Part shown: positions 1 through 5,913 of the stretch, piece after piece | Layout: each line of letters begins with the position of its first letter | Numbering within the stretch: the first letter of the stretch is position 1 | Source: Acidobacteriota bacterium | GTDB taxonomy: Bacteria; Acidobacteriota; Vicinamibacteria; Vicinamibacterales; 2-12-FULL-66-21 | Direction: 5' to 3' | NCBI GenBank assembly: GCA_020200195.1 | Contig: JAIVJE010000416.1 | Location: 1-7,630, forward strand | Length of the DNA: 7,630 nt | The notes under the pieces: generated by a model | What the model saw: only the letters and a program-made list of their open reading frames with translations | Told to the model about the DNA's origin: nothing | Databases searched by the model: none | Position numbers and translations under genes: made by a program

Positions 1-16
1 CAGCCAAAGGCGGGCA

Positions 17-1768
17 TCAGGCTTCGTCAGTGCGCGCGTGTACACGATCGTTGAGTTCCGCCGGCCGCGGCAGGTGCCGTTGGGCGCGCGTGGCGGCCGC
101 CAGTCGGGCCATCGGGATCTTCGGCCGGCGATCCGCCGTCAGGAGGCCGTTCGCCTCCTGGTACGTGTCGGCAAACTGCGTGTAGCAGAACCCGCTGAAC
201 AACCCGACGGAATGGATCGCCCGCATCAGGCGCTCATACCGTTCGGCGTAGTCTTCGCTGTTCTGTGCGCATGAATAGCCCCACGCCCCACCGGTGGGAG
301 TCACAGCGATCCCGCCGAACTCCGAAAGCACGATCGGCAGCTCCACGTGCTTGTCGCTCTCGAGTACCAGCAGGCGCCCGCCAGGGCGCTCGCGCCTGAA
401 AATGCGCGGCACCTCTCGATCCGCGTGATAGCGGCGCTGAATACGATCGGCATCGTGATCGTAATCGTGGATGCCCACGATATCCGTGGTGACACTCTCC
501 CACCCGTCGTTTCCGATCACCGGCCGAGTGGGATCCAGCGTCCGCGTCAGGTGGTAGAGCGCCTGCACGTAATGGCGTTCGGTCGGGTTGTCTGGAAGAT
601 TGGGGACGCCCCACGATTCGTTGACGGGCACCCACGCGATGATGCATGGGTGACTGTAGTCGCGTGTAACCGCCGCCATCCATTCCTCGGTCACCCGCTC
701 GACCGACTGGGGCGTGAAGCGGTACGCACTCGGCATCTCCTCCCAGACGAGCAGGCCCAGCGTGTCGGCCCAGTAGAGGTAGCAAGGATCCTCGACCTTC
801 TGGTGCTTCCGCACTCCGTTGAAGCCCATGCGCCGTGCGAGCTCGACGTCCGTCCGCAGGTGTGCGTCGCTCGGCGCCGTCTGTCCTCCCTCGGGCCAAT
901 ACCCCTGGTCCAGCACGAGCCGCAGGACGTACGGGCGATTGTTGAGGACGATGCGATCGCGCTGCGTCGCGATCGACCGCAGGGCGGTATAGCTGGAGAC
1001 GGTGTCGATCTGTTCGCCCCGTTCGCCCCATAGCTCGAGCCGCGCCTTGATGAGCGTCGGCGACTCCGGGCTCCACAACAGCTCGTTGCGGTAATCGTCG
1101 ATGCCGGGATCGGACAGCGCAATCCGCCGATGAACCTCGCCGTTGATCACCCTATAGGTATCATCCGCAATGACGCCGGCGGGCCCCTCGAGCGAAACGC
1201 GAAGACGGAGCCTCTCGCGGCATACCCCCGCGAGGCCGCACCCGAAACCGATTTCCCAGTGCTCGAGGTTGGGCGTCCAGCGCGCCCAACCGATGGACGT
1301 CGCAGGCACACGCTCCATCCACACCGTCTGCCATATCCCAGTCGTGCGCGGATACCAGATCGAGTGCGGCTGCAGCTGCCAGTCCTGCTTGCCTCGCGGT
1401 TTGGCGAGATCGTGCGGATCGTCGTCCGCCCGGACGACGGCCGCTTCGTAGTCCACCGCGCCGAAGTGGAGGATCAGCCGTGAACCGGCGTCGTCGGCCG
1501 CCGCCGTCACGACGCGGCGGTACCAGCACCCGCGGAAGAAGGACGTATCACCGATCCCGCTGGACGGCGCTTCAGGCGCGAAGGGTATCTGAATCGCCGT
1601 CTGCCACTCGACCTGGCCCGGCAACGTCCACGCGCCTGTATGGTCCAGGGCAAAATCCCAGGTGCCGTTGAGCGACATCCATCGGTCGCGGACCAGTTGC
1701 GGGCGAGGATAACCGCGCCCGTACCGGTCGAGCCTGCCCGACTCCCACTCCGTCGTGACTGATTTCAC
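17..1768 (-). CDS. Glycoside hydrolase family 2 protein (beta-galactosidase/beta-glucuronidase type)
   Basis: Retaining glycosidase of the GH2 superfamily; the substrate cannot be told from sequence. The 583-residue product shows the jelly-roll sugar-binding domain (SLNGTWDFALD at 32-42, SIWYPRTTGIWQTVW at 136-150), an immunoglobulin-like middle domain (about 155-270) and a TIM barrel (about 275-560). The barrel carries the acid/base glutamate in VNESWG (Glu384) and the nucleophile in LSEFGG (Glu483). There is no signal peptide, so it is probably cytoplasmic. The GTG start at 1768 is chosen because AGGAAGGG lies just upstream (1771-1778); an earlier in-frame GTG at 1858 would add 30 residues with no family resemblance. 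The jelly roll runs from HFGAVDYEAAV straight into VRADDDPHDLAKPRG. From memory of relatives, about 35 residues normally lie between these, so the domain looks internally shortened. The barrel is intact. GH2 assignment is firm; specificity and activity are open. Confidence 0.93.
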   Translation of the reverse strand: MKSVTTEWESGRLDRYGRGYPRPQLVRDRWMSLNGTWDFALDHTGAWTLPGQVEWQTAIQIPFAPEAPSSGIGDTSFFRGCWYRRVVTAAADDAGSRLILHFGAVDYEAAVVRADDDPHDLAKPRGKQDWQLQPHSIWYPRTTGIWQTVWMERVPATSIGWARWTPNLEHWEIGFGCGLAGVCRERLRLRVSLEGPAGVIADDTYRVINGEVHRRIALSDPGIDDYRNELLWSPESPTLIKARLELWGERGEQIDTVSSYTALRSIATQRDRIVLNNRPYVLRLVLDQGYWPEGGQTAPSDAHLRTDVELARRMGFNGVRKHQKVEDPCYLYWADTLGLLVWEEMPSAYRFTPQSVERVTEEWMAAVTRDYSHPCIIAWVPVNESWGVPNLPDNPTERHYVQALYHLTRTLDPTRPVIGNDGWESVTTDIVGIHDYDHDADRIQRRYHADREVPRIFRRERPGGRLLVLESDKHVELPIVLSEFGGIAVTPTGGAWGYSCAQNSEDYAERYERLMRAIHSVGLFSGFCYTQFADTYQEANGLLTADRRPKIPMARLAAATRAQRHLPRPAELNDRVHARTDEA

Positions 1769-1770
1769 TG

Positions 1771-1778
1771 CCCTTCCT
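1771..1778 (-). promoter_or_regulatory. Ribosome binding site for the GH2 gene
   Basis: Read on the minus strand, AGGAAGGG lies 2 nt before the GTG at 1768, with its AGGA core 6 nt away. This is the best Shine-Dalgarno match near the gene's 5' end and decides the start against the upstream GTG at 1858. Confidence 0.7.
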
Positions 1779-1947
1779 GATTGTTCGTCTCGTATGGAAT
1801 CTGTGCACCATCCGCGCCGTCGACCACGACTGTTATCTCGTGTTGATGCGGTCGCCACTTTCTTGACCCGTGTAATGGAACACTCAGTTTTCGTTCTTTA
1901 CTTGCATGCGGCTGGCCAGACACGATCCCTTGATCGCGGGCATGCCG

Positions 1948-2871
1948 TCATAGCCGGCGAACGGCAGTCAACGCGTCGTCGGTAATCCGCTGCCGGGTTT
2001 TCCAATATTGCTCCCAGGGATCCGCGTGCAGCAGGGTCAGGCGTCGCAGAACGGTGCGTACGGTGAATCGGAGTCGCCGTGGCCCCAGTTCATCCCAGGC
2101 AATGGGCACAGATACAGGCGCCTTCTCGCGCGCACGGGTAGAAAATGCCGCAACAGACGTGTTCGTCCTGTTGTTCCGCAAGTAGTCGACGAGAATCTTG
2201 CGCTGGCGTCCCTGCTTGGGGAATGTCGTGGTGAAGGACGACGGATCGCTGTGCTCGATGGACTGGGCGATGCCGCGCGCGAACGCGAGACACTCGGACC
2301 AGTCGCGTGCGGGAACGACGGGGACCACGACGTGAAGTCCTTGCCCGCCCGTTGTCTTGATCCATGCTTTCAACCCCAACACCTCTAGTGCAGCGCGGAG
2401 CATTGTCGCGGCTCGGACGATTCGCGACCAAGGTACAGCCGGTCCCGGATCGAGATCCCAGATGATCCGGTCCGGCAGCTCGAGGTGGTCTGGCTTGGAG
2501 TTCCAGGTATGGATCTCGACGACGCCCATCTGCACCAATCCCACAATCGCCGTGACGGAGTCGGCGACAAGGTATTCACCGACCTTTTTCTGCTCGCGGA
2601 TCCTGACGCGGCGAAGCACGTCGGGCCCCCAGACCTTTGAATGCCGCATGTACGTGCACGGACCCGTGAGACCCTTCGGACAATGCACCAACGTCAACGG
2701 CCGACCCTGTACGTGGGGAAGGATCCATTCTCCGATGGCCTCGTAATACCGCGCGAGGTCGAGCTTGGTGAGACCCAGCTCCGGATAAATCAGCCGGTCG
2801 TGATGTGAAAGCCGGAGGCCTGCAACCGTGACATCGCTACTCGGTGGTGATTTGGCGGTCCGCATTATCAT
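1948..2871 (-). CDS. Stand-alone LigD-type DNA polymerase/primase (PolDom, archaeo-eukaryotic primase superfamily)
   Basis: In bacterial non-homologous end joining, this family fills gaps and adds (ribo)nucleotides at DNA ends held by Ku and sealed by a LigD ligase. The 307-residue product covers one polymerase domain and nothing else. Visible motifs are WDLDPGP with metal-binding Asp139 and Asp141, TTGGQGLH (173-180, the nucleotide-binding S/TGGxGLH loop) and VDYLRNN with the third metal residue Asp229. The spacing matches the Asp137/Asp139/Asp227 triad known from mycobacterial LigD PolDom. VVEIHTWNS (117-125) is also typical. No ligase, nuclease or Ku gene is in the window, so partners must be elsewhere. 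The start is the ATG at 2871 (another is at 2865); the reading frame stays open to 3264, but that stretch only mirrors the opposite-strand DUF6496 gene. The Shine-Dalgarno is weak. The gene is transcribed divergently from the DUF6496 operon. Confidence 0.93.
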   Translation of the reverse strand: MIMRTAKSPPSSDVTVAGLRLSHHDRLIYPELGLTKLDLARYYEAIGEWILPHVQGRPLTLVHCPKGLTGPCTYMRHSKVWGPDVLRRVRIREQKKVGEYLVADSVTAIVGLVQMGVVEIHTWNSKPDHLELPDRIIWDLDPGPAVPWSRIVRAATMLRAALEVLGLKAWIKTTGGQGLHVVVPVVPARDWSECLAFARGIAQSIEHSDPSSFTTTFPKQGRQRKILVDYLRNNRTNTSVAAFSTRAREKAPVSVPIAWDELGPRRLRFTVRTVLRRLTLLHADPWEQYWKTRQRITDDALTAVRRL

Positions 2872-2968
2872 CCAAGGCCGATCGGCACGCCGCCTGAAAC
2901 GGTTCGAGTCGCGCGCCACCTTCAGCACGGGGTTTGCAAGGAATAGAGGAATAATAGTGGAGGTGTGC
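2872..2968. promoter_or_regulatory. Divergent intergenic region between the LigD-type polymerase and the DUF6496 operon
   Basis: These 97 bases separate two divergent start codons and must hold both promoters, unless either lies inside the opposite gene. The only AT-rich patch is about 2933-2958. It includes TTGCAA (2934-2939) and ATAATA (2951-2956; TATTAT on the minus strand), but no well-spaced -35/-10 pair was found. No clear Crp/Fnr-type palindrome (TGTGA-N6-TCACA or TTGAT-N4-ATCAA) is visible. Confidence 0.45.
2959..2963 (+). promoter_or_regulatory. Ribosome binding site for the DUF6496 gene
   Basis: GGAGG sits 5 nt before the ATG at 2969. It fixes the start of the small gene and rules out the longer reading frame from 2828, whose extra 47 residues lack family resemblance. 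Confidence 0.8.
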
Positions 2969-3184
2969 ATGGCGAAGTATGGCAGGGCGGCGTCAAAGAA
3001 TGTCGAGTCAACGATGCGTCGAAGGAAGCGGGGCACGCTGAAGAGCGGGTCCGGCAGGAAGGTGAAAAGCCGCAAACAGGCCATCGCCATCGCATTGAGT
3101 GAGGCTCGCAAGAAGGGCGCAAAAGTGCCGCCTCGAAAGTCGTCACGCAAGAGCTCGCGCAGTCGGGCCACCAAGAAGACGTAG
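2969..3184 (+). CDS. Small basic DUF6496 family protein
   Basis: A 71-residue, very lysine/arginine-rich protein. The core has the pattern recalled for DUF6496: KYG near the start, then RRKRGTLKSGSGRKVKSRKQ (residues 17-36), then AIAIALSEARKKGAKVP (38-54). Function of the family is unknown. The C-terminal tail (about 55-71) is made of Lys, Arg, Ser, Pro and Thr like a histone-H1 tail, which suggests nucleic-acid binding (inference). It is the first gene of a tight operon, with the next start 4 nt after its stop, and is divergent from the LigD-type polymerase. There is no signal peptide or membrane segment. The GGAGG at 2959-2963 supports the start. Recognition of the family is from memory of its consensus; the DNA-binding role is a guess from composition. 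Confidence 0.85.
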   Translation: MAKYGRAASKNVESTMRRRKRGTLKSGSGRKVKSRKQAIAIALSEARKKGAKVPPRKSSRKSSRSRATKKT

Positions 3185-3188
3185 GAAG

Positions 3189-4292
3189 ATGGCCCGTCGA
3201 GCAGCCGTCCGGTACGGCGTCGTGGGCCTGGGCCACATCGCGCAGGTGGCGGTGTTGCCCGCATTCGCCCACGCGAGGCGCAATTCGCGCGTCGTGGCGC
3301 TTGTGAGCGATGACCCAGCCAAGCTCCGCGCCCTATCCAGAAAGTACCGGATCGAGGGGGTCTACTCCTATGAAGAGTACGAGGCCTGCCTCGAGCAGGT
3401 GGATGCGGTTTACATCGCCCTGCCGAACTCCTTGCACGCCGAGTACACGATTCGGGCCGCGCGCGCCGGCGTGCACGTGCTGTGTGAGAAACCGATGGCC
3501 GTCACGGTCGACGAGTGTCAGCGGATGATCGACGCCTGTCGCGAAAACCGCGTCAAGCTGATGATTGCGTACCGGCTGCATTTCGAAGAGATCAACCTGA
3601 AGGCAGTCGATCTGGTCCGTCGCGGCCGGATAGGCGACCCGAAGTTCTTCAACTCGTCGTTCGCGATGACTGTGCGCAAGAACGACATCCGTACGAAGAA
3701 GGACATGGGCGGTGGCACGCTGTACGACATCGGCGTCTACTGCATCAACGCCGCCCGCTATCTGTTTCGCGCCGAACCGAACGAGGTCATGGCTGTTTCG
3801 GTCAACAGCGGAGCCGCAAAACTTGCCGAAGTGGACGAATCCACCGGCGCCATTCTCCGTTTCGATGGGGAGCGAGTCGCCGCGTTCGTGACGAGTTTCA
3901 ATGCAGCCGACGTGGCGTCGTATCGAATCGTGGGAACGAAGGGGCAGCTGCACGTCGATCCGGCGTACGAGTACGCGGAAGGCCTCGGGTACGAATTGAC
4001 GGTCAACGGAACGACGACGCGCAAGCGCATCAGCAAGCGCGACCAGTTCGCACCGGAGTTGTTGTACTTTTCGGACTGCATCCTGAAGGATCGCGAACCG
4101 GAGCCGTCGGGCGAAGAGGGCCGTCAGGACGTGAGAATCGTCCAGGCGCTCTACGAGTCGGCCGCGACTCGAAAAGCGGTCCGTATTCCACCCTTTGAGC
4201 CGTCGAAGAGGCCGACGGGGCGGCAACGGATCTCACGCGCTGGCGTACGGAAGCCCAAACTGGTAAAAGTTCAGAGTGCCAGCGAGGACTGA
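3189..4292 (+). CDS. Gfo/Idh/MocA family oxidoreductase, glucose-fructose oxidoreductase-like
   Basis: NAD(P)-dependent sugar oxidoreductase of 367 residues. The N-terminal Rossmann fold shows GVVGLGHIAQ (10-19) and the active-site CEKPMA with Lys101. The C-terminal domain has GGGTLYDIGVYCINAARYLF (174-193), with a tyrosine (Tyr184) where many family members carry histidine. This, plus GEEGRQDVRIVQALYESA near 308-325, places it in the GFOR subgroup, which includes Zymomonas glucose-fructose oxidoreductase and some sugar dehydrogenases. Unlike Zymomonas GFOR there is no Tat signal, so it should be cytoplasmic. The actual sugar is unknown. The tail from about 337 is unusually basic (RPTGRQRISR, then KPKLVK) and goes beyond the usual family end. 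The ATG at 3189 is 4 nt after the DUF6496 stop, which suggests translational coupling; an earlier in-frame start at 3099 would overlap that gene. The next gene begins 1 nt after the stop. Confidence 0.93.
   Translation: MARRAAVRYGVVGLGHIAQVAVLPAFAHARRNSRVVALVSDDPAKLRALSRKYRIEGVYSYEEYEACLEQVDAVYIALPNSLHAEYTIRAARAGVHVLCEKPMAVTVDECQRMIDACRENRVKLMIAYRLHFEEINLKAVDLVRRGRIGDPKFFNSSFAMTVRKNDIRTKKDMGGGTLYDIGVYCINAARYLFRAEPNEVMAVSVNSGAAKLAEVDESTGAILRFDGERVAAFVTSFNAADVASYRIVGTKGQLHVDPAYEYAEGLGYELTVNGTTTRKRISKRDQFAPELLYFSDCILKDREPEPSGEEGRQDVRIVQALYESAATRKAVRIPPFEPSKRPTGRQRISRAGVRKPKLVKVQSASED
4284..4288 (+). promoter_or_regulatory. Ribosome binding site for the Crp/Fnr gene
   Basis: GAGGA inside the last codons of the oxidoreductase gene, 5 nt before the ATG at 4294. 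It selects that ATG over the in-frame GTG at 4276, which would overlap the upstream gene. Confidence 0.65.
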
Positions 4293-4293
4293 C

Positions 4294-5055
4294 ATGGCGA
4301 AGCGCCCCGCCCTCCCTCCCAGCCAGCGAGCGAGCAGCGGCAGCCGTCGTCCCCCGTCAGCGGAACGACCCCTTAATAAGCTTCTCGCCAAGCTGCCTCC
4401 TGACGAATATCAACGACTGCGGCCGCTGTTGGGTACCGTCCCACTCAAGTTCAAACAGATCCTCCACCGGCAGGGGGAGAAGATCGACACCATTTACTTC
4501 CCTGCGGGCGGGGTGTGCTCCATCACCAGCACCATGACGGACGGCCGAATGGTCGAGGTAGCGACCGTGGGCAATGAAGGCATGGTAGGCAGTACGGCTT
4601 TCTTCGGCGAGGACGTTCATCCGGGTGAGTCGATGGTCCAGGTGCCCGACGGGTTCGCCCAGACCATGTCCGTGAGGGTGTTCCGTGCCGAGCTGGATCG
4701 GCGGGGTCCGTTTTACAGTCTCGCGGCCCGATACTCGCAGGCGCTGATGTTGCTCATCATGCAGTCCGCGGCGTGCAACAGGCTCCATTCCGTCGAGGAG
4801 CGGTGCGCGCGCTGGCTCCTCATGACCCACGACCGGGCTGGCGCGGACCGCTTCAAGTTGACGCAGGAGTTTCTTTCGGTCATGCTCGGGGTGCGCCGGC
4901 CAAGCGTCTCGATTGTCGCCAAGACCTTTCACAAAGCCGGGCTGATCGACTACGGGCACAAGCAGATTGCCATCCTCGACCGCAAGGGTCTGGAGGCCAC
5001 GTCGTGCGAATGCTATCGGGTCATCCAGGCACACTTCGCCCGACTTCTACCTTGA
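4294..5055 (+). CDS. Crp/Fnr family transcriptional regulator
   Basis: A 253-residue DNA-binding regulator. Residues 1-26 are a low-complexity, probably disordered leader rich in Ser, Pro and Arg. Residues 27-150 form the cyclic-nucleotide-binding-type beta roll, with HRQGEKIDTIYFPAGGVCSI (58-77) and VEVATVGNEGMVG (87-99). A long helix follows, including CNRLHSVEERCARWLL (161-176), then a winged helix-turn-helix at about 188-235, with LTQEFLSVMLGVRRPSVS (189-206) covering both helices. The canonical cAMP-binding Gly-Glu plus Arg-Thr/Ser phosphate cassette is not visible and there is no N-terminal FNR-type cysteine cluster, so the ligand is unknown. It is the last gene of the DUF6496-oxidoreductase operon, starting 1 nt after the previous stop, with an intrinsic terminator 30 nt downstream. 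It may autoregulate the operon and the divergent polymerase (inference). Confidence 0.93.
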   Translation: MAKRPALPPSQRASSGSRRPPSAERPLNKLLAKLPPDEYQRLRPLLGTVPLKFKQILHRQGEKIDTIYFPAGGVCSITSTMTDGRMVEVATVGNEGMVGSTAFFGEDVHPGESMVQVPDGFAQTMSVRVFRAELDRRGPFYSLAARYSQALMLLIMQSAACNRLHSVEERCARWLLMTHDRAGADRFKLTQEFLSVMLGVRRPSVSIVAKTFHKAGLIDYGHKQIAILDRKGLEATSCECYRVIQAHFARLLP

Positions 5056-5085
5056 ATCTTTCGCGACGCTGAATTTCCATCCGAC

Positions 5086-5108
5086 CCGTACGACACCGTA
5101 CGGTTTTT
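5086..5108 (+). terminator. Rho-independent terminator after the Crp/Fnr gene
   Basis: A perfect 7-bp stem, CCGTACG (5086-5092) with CGTACGG (5097-5103), encloses the loop ACAC and is followed directly by TTTTT (5104-5108). It lies 30 nt after the Crp/Fnr stop and closes the three-gene operon. Confidence 0.88.
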
Positions 5109-5332
5109 AGTTGCTCGCCACCCTATGCTATTGGGTGCGCGTAGGATATATTACCGGCACCGCACATCTGAACCCTGCCGTATGGCTGCGGTCTCATCGA
5201 CCGTACGTTCCCCCTGGTGTTGATCGCGACTGACAACGCCGATAGCGCCCCCGGACGATGACCGGGTTTACGTATACTCCGCCAATCTCAGCGCTCGGCG
5301 GTAACCGGCACACTCTGGTCGTGAGGACCATC
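5109..5332 (+). promoter_or_regulatory. Intergenic region upstream of the 187-aa gene
   Basis: This 224-bp stretch holds no credible coding sequence. Possible -10 elements are TATATT (5147-5152) and TATACT (5273-5278); neither has a good -35 at 16-18 bp. A further copy of CCGTACG, the terminator stem sequence, occurs at 5201-5207. CACCC/GGGTG (5119-5123 and 5133-5137) could form a weak 5-bp hairpin. The TATACT box would give a leader of about 48 nt before the ATG at 5333. Confidence 0.35.
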
Positions 5333-5896
5333 ATGGATAACGCCAACGACACCGTCAGCCAGATGCGGCAAACGCCGGTCGGCGAAAAAGAAACTCCGGC
5401 AGAGATGAATACTCAGATGCCCTCTCGGACCCCCAGCATGGATCCGTGCCGCCGGTGGACCAGGGACATCGGAGAATTGCGAGCGCGCGCCGCGAGAACG
5501 AAGCGCCACGCCGTATCGGATTCGGGACTGGCAGATCTACTGGGCGACGCTCTCAAAACCTGCGAGTCGCTCTTGTTTGAACCCGCGTTGCTGCTCAACC
5601 TCAGCGCAAAGCATCTCGGCTATCGCGTGCTATTGCACTTTTTCGACCGCCGTGACTCGTTCTGTCAGCTCCTCCAATCGCTCAGTGTTGAACCGCCTCC
5701 GGTCCGCGCGTCTCTCGGTCTTCGACCACGTGAGCGCGCGGTTGTCTCGACCGACGTCATCGTCATCCCGCGAACGCCCGGTGACCTGACGATGTGGCTG
5801 TGGTTCCTCATGCCAGGCCACGCGGTCAACAGGCGGACGCTAACACCGGGCCGCACCCGGTCGGTATTGTCAACGGTCGACGTGTGTCGCCAGTAG
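5333..5896 (+). CDS. Unrecognised 187-residue protein
   Basis: I do not recognise a family. The ATG at 5333 is chosen because GAGGA (5323-5327) lies 5 nt upstream; an earlier ATG at 5258 has no such site. Residues 1-40 are polar and probably disordered, rich in Thr, Pro, Gln and Met. Residues 42-118 look helical, including SGLADLLGDALKTCESLLFE (64-83) and LLLNLSAKHLGYRVLLHFF (86-104). The rest (119-187) is less regular, with a hydrophobic run, MWLWFLM, at 154-160. There is no signal peptide or clear membrane span. Third codon positions are GC-rich over the whole length, in line with real coding sequence. It stands after the operon terminator and 17 nt before the methyltransferase gene, so it could be co-transcribed with the latter. 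Confidence 0.6.
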   Translation: MDNANDTVSQMRQTPVGEKETPAEMNTQMPSRTPSMDPCRRWTRDIGELRARAARTKRHAVSDSGLADLLGDALKTCESLLFEPALLLNLSAKHLGYRVLLHFFDRRDSFCQLLQSLSVEPPPVRASLGLRPRERAVVSTDVIVIPRTPGDLTMWLWFLMPGHAVNRRTLTPGRTRSVLSTVDVCRQ

Positions 5897-5907
5897 CAGC
5901 GTAGAAT
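5877..5907 (+). promoter_or_regulatory. Putative promoter giving a leaderless methyltransferase mRNA
   Basis: TAGAAT (5902-5907) is a good -10 element (5 of 6 to TATAAT) whose end lies 6 nt before the ATG at 5914, so transcription would begin at or next to the start codon. The only -35-like match is TCGACG (5877-5882, 4 of 6, spacer 19). No Shine-Dalgarno precedes the ATG, which fits leaderless initiation. Read-through from the upstream gene is the alternative. Confidence 0.4.
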
Positions 5908-5913
5908 GCCTGC

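Noticed and set aside
943..976. GCGATCGC-type palindromes (GCGATCGCG and CGCGATCG)
   Set aside because: They lie inside conserved GH2 coding sequence and are common in GC-rich genomes; there is no sign of a separate role.
234..1076. Long minus-strand open frame within the GH2 gene
   Set aside because: It is a shadow in another frame of the GH2 gene, whose own frame carries clear family motifs and both catalytic glutamates.
1769..1947. Search for a terminator or promoter between the polymerase gene and the GH2 gene
   Set aside because: No stem followed by a T run and no well-spaced -35/-10 pair was found on the minus strand; GATAAC-like boxes lack a partner. The two genes might be co-transcribed, but nothing firm can be said.
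2872..3264. N-terminal extension of the LigD-type polymerase by 131 residues
   Set aside because: This stretch is antisense to the well-supported DUF6496 gene and lies outside the polymerase domain. The domain begins just after the ATGs at 2871/2865, matching the usual family N-terminus.
3333..4226. Long minus-strand open frame opposite the oxidoreductase
   Set aside because: GC-rich antisense shadow of the Gfo/Idh/MocA gene; no recognisable motifs and no ribosome site.
5220..5228. TTGATCGCG in two intergenic regions (also 1930-1938) as a possible Fnr-type half site
   Set aside because: Only one half of the TTGAT-N4-ATCAA pattern is present at each place and flanks differ, so chance is adequate.
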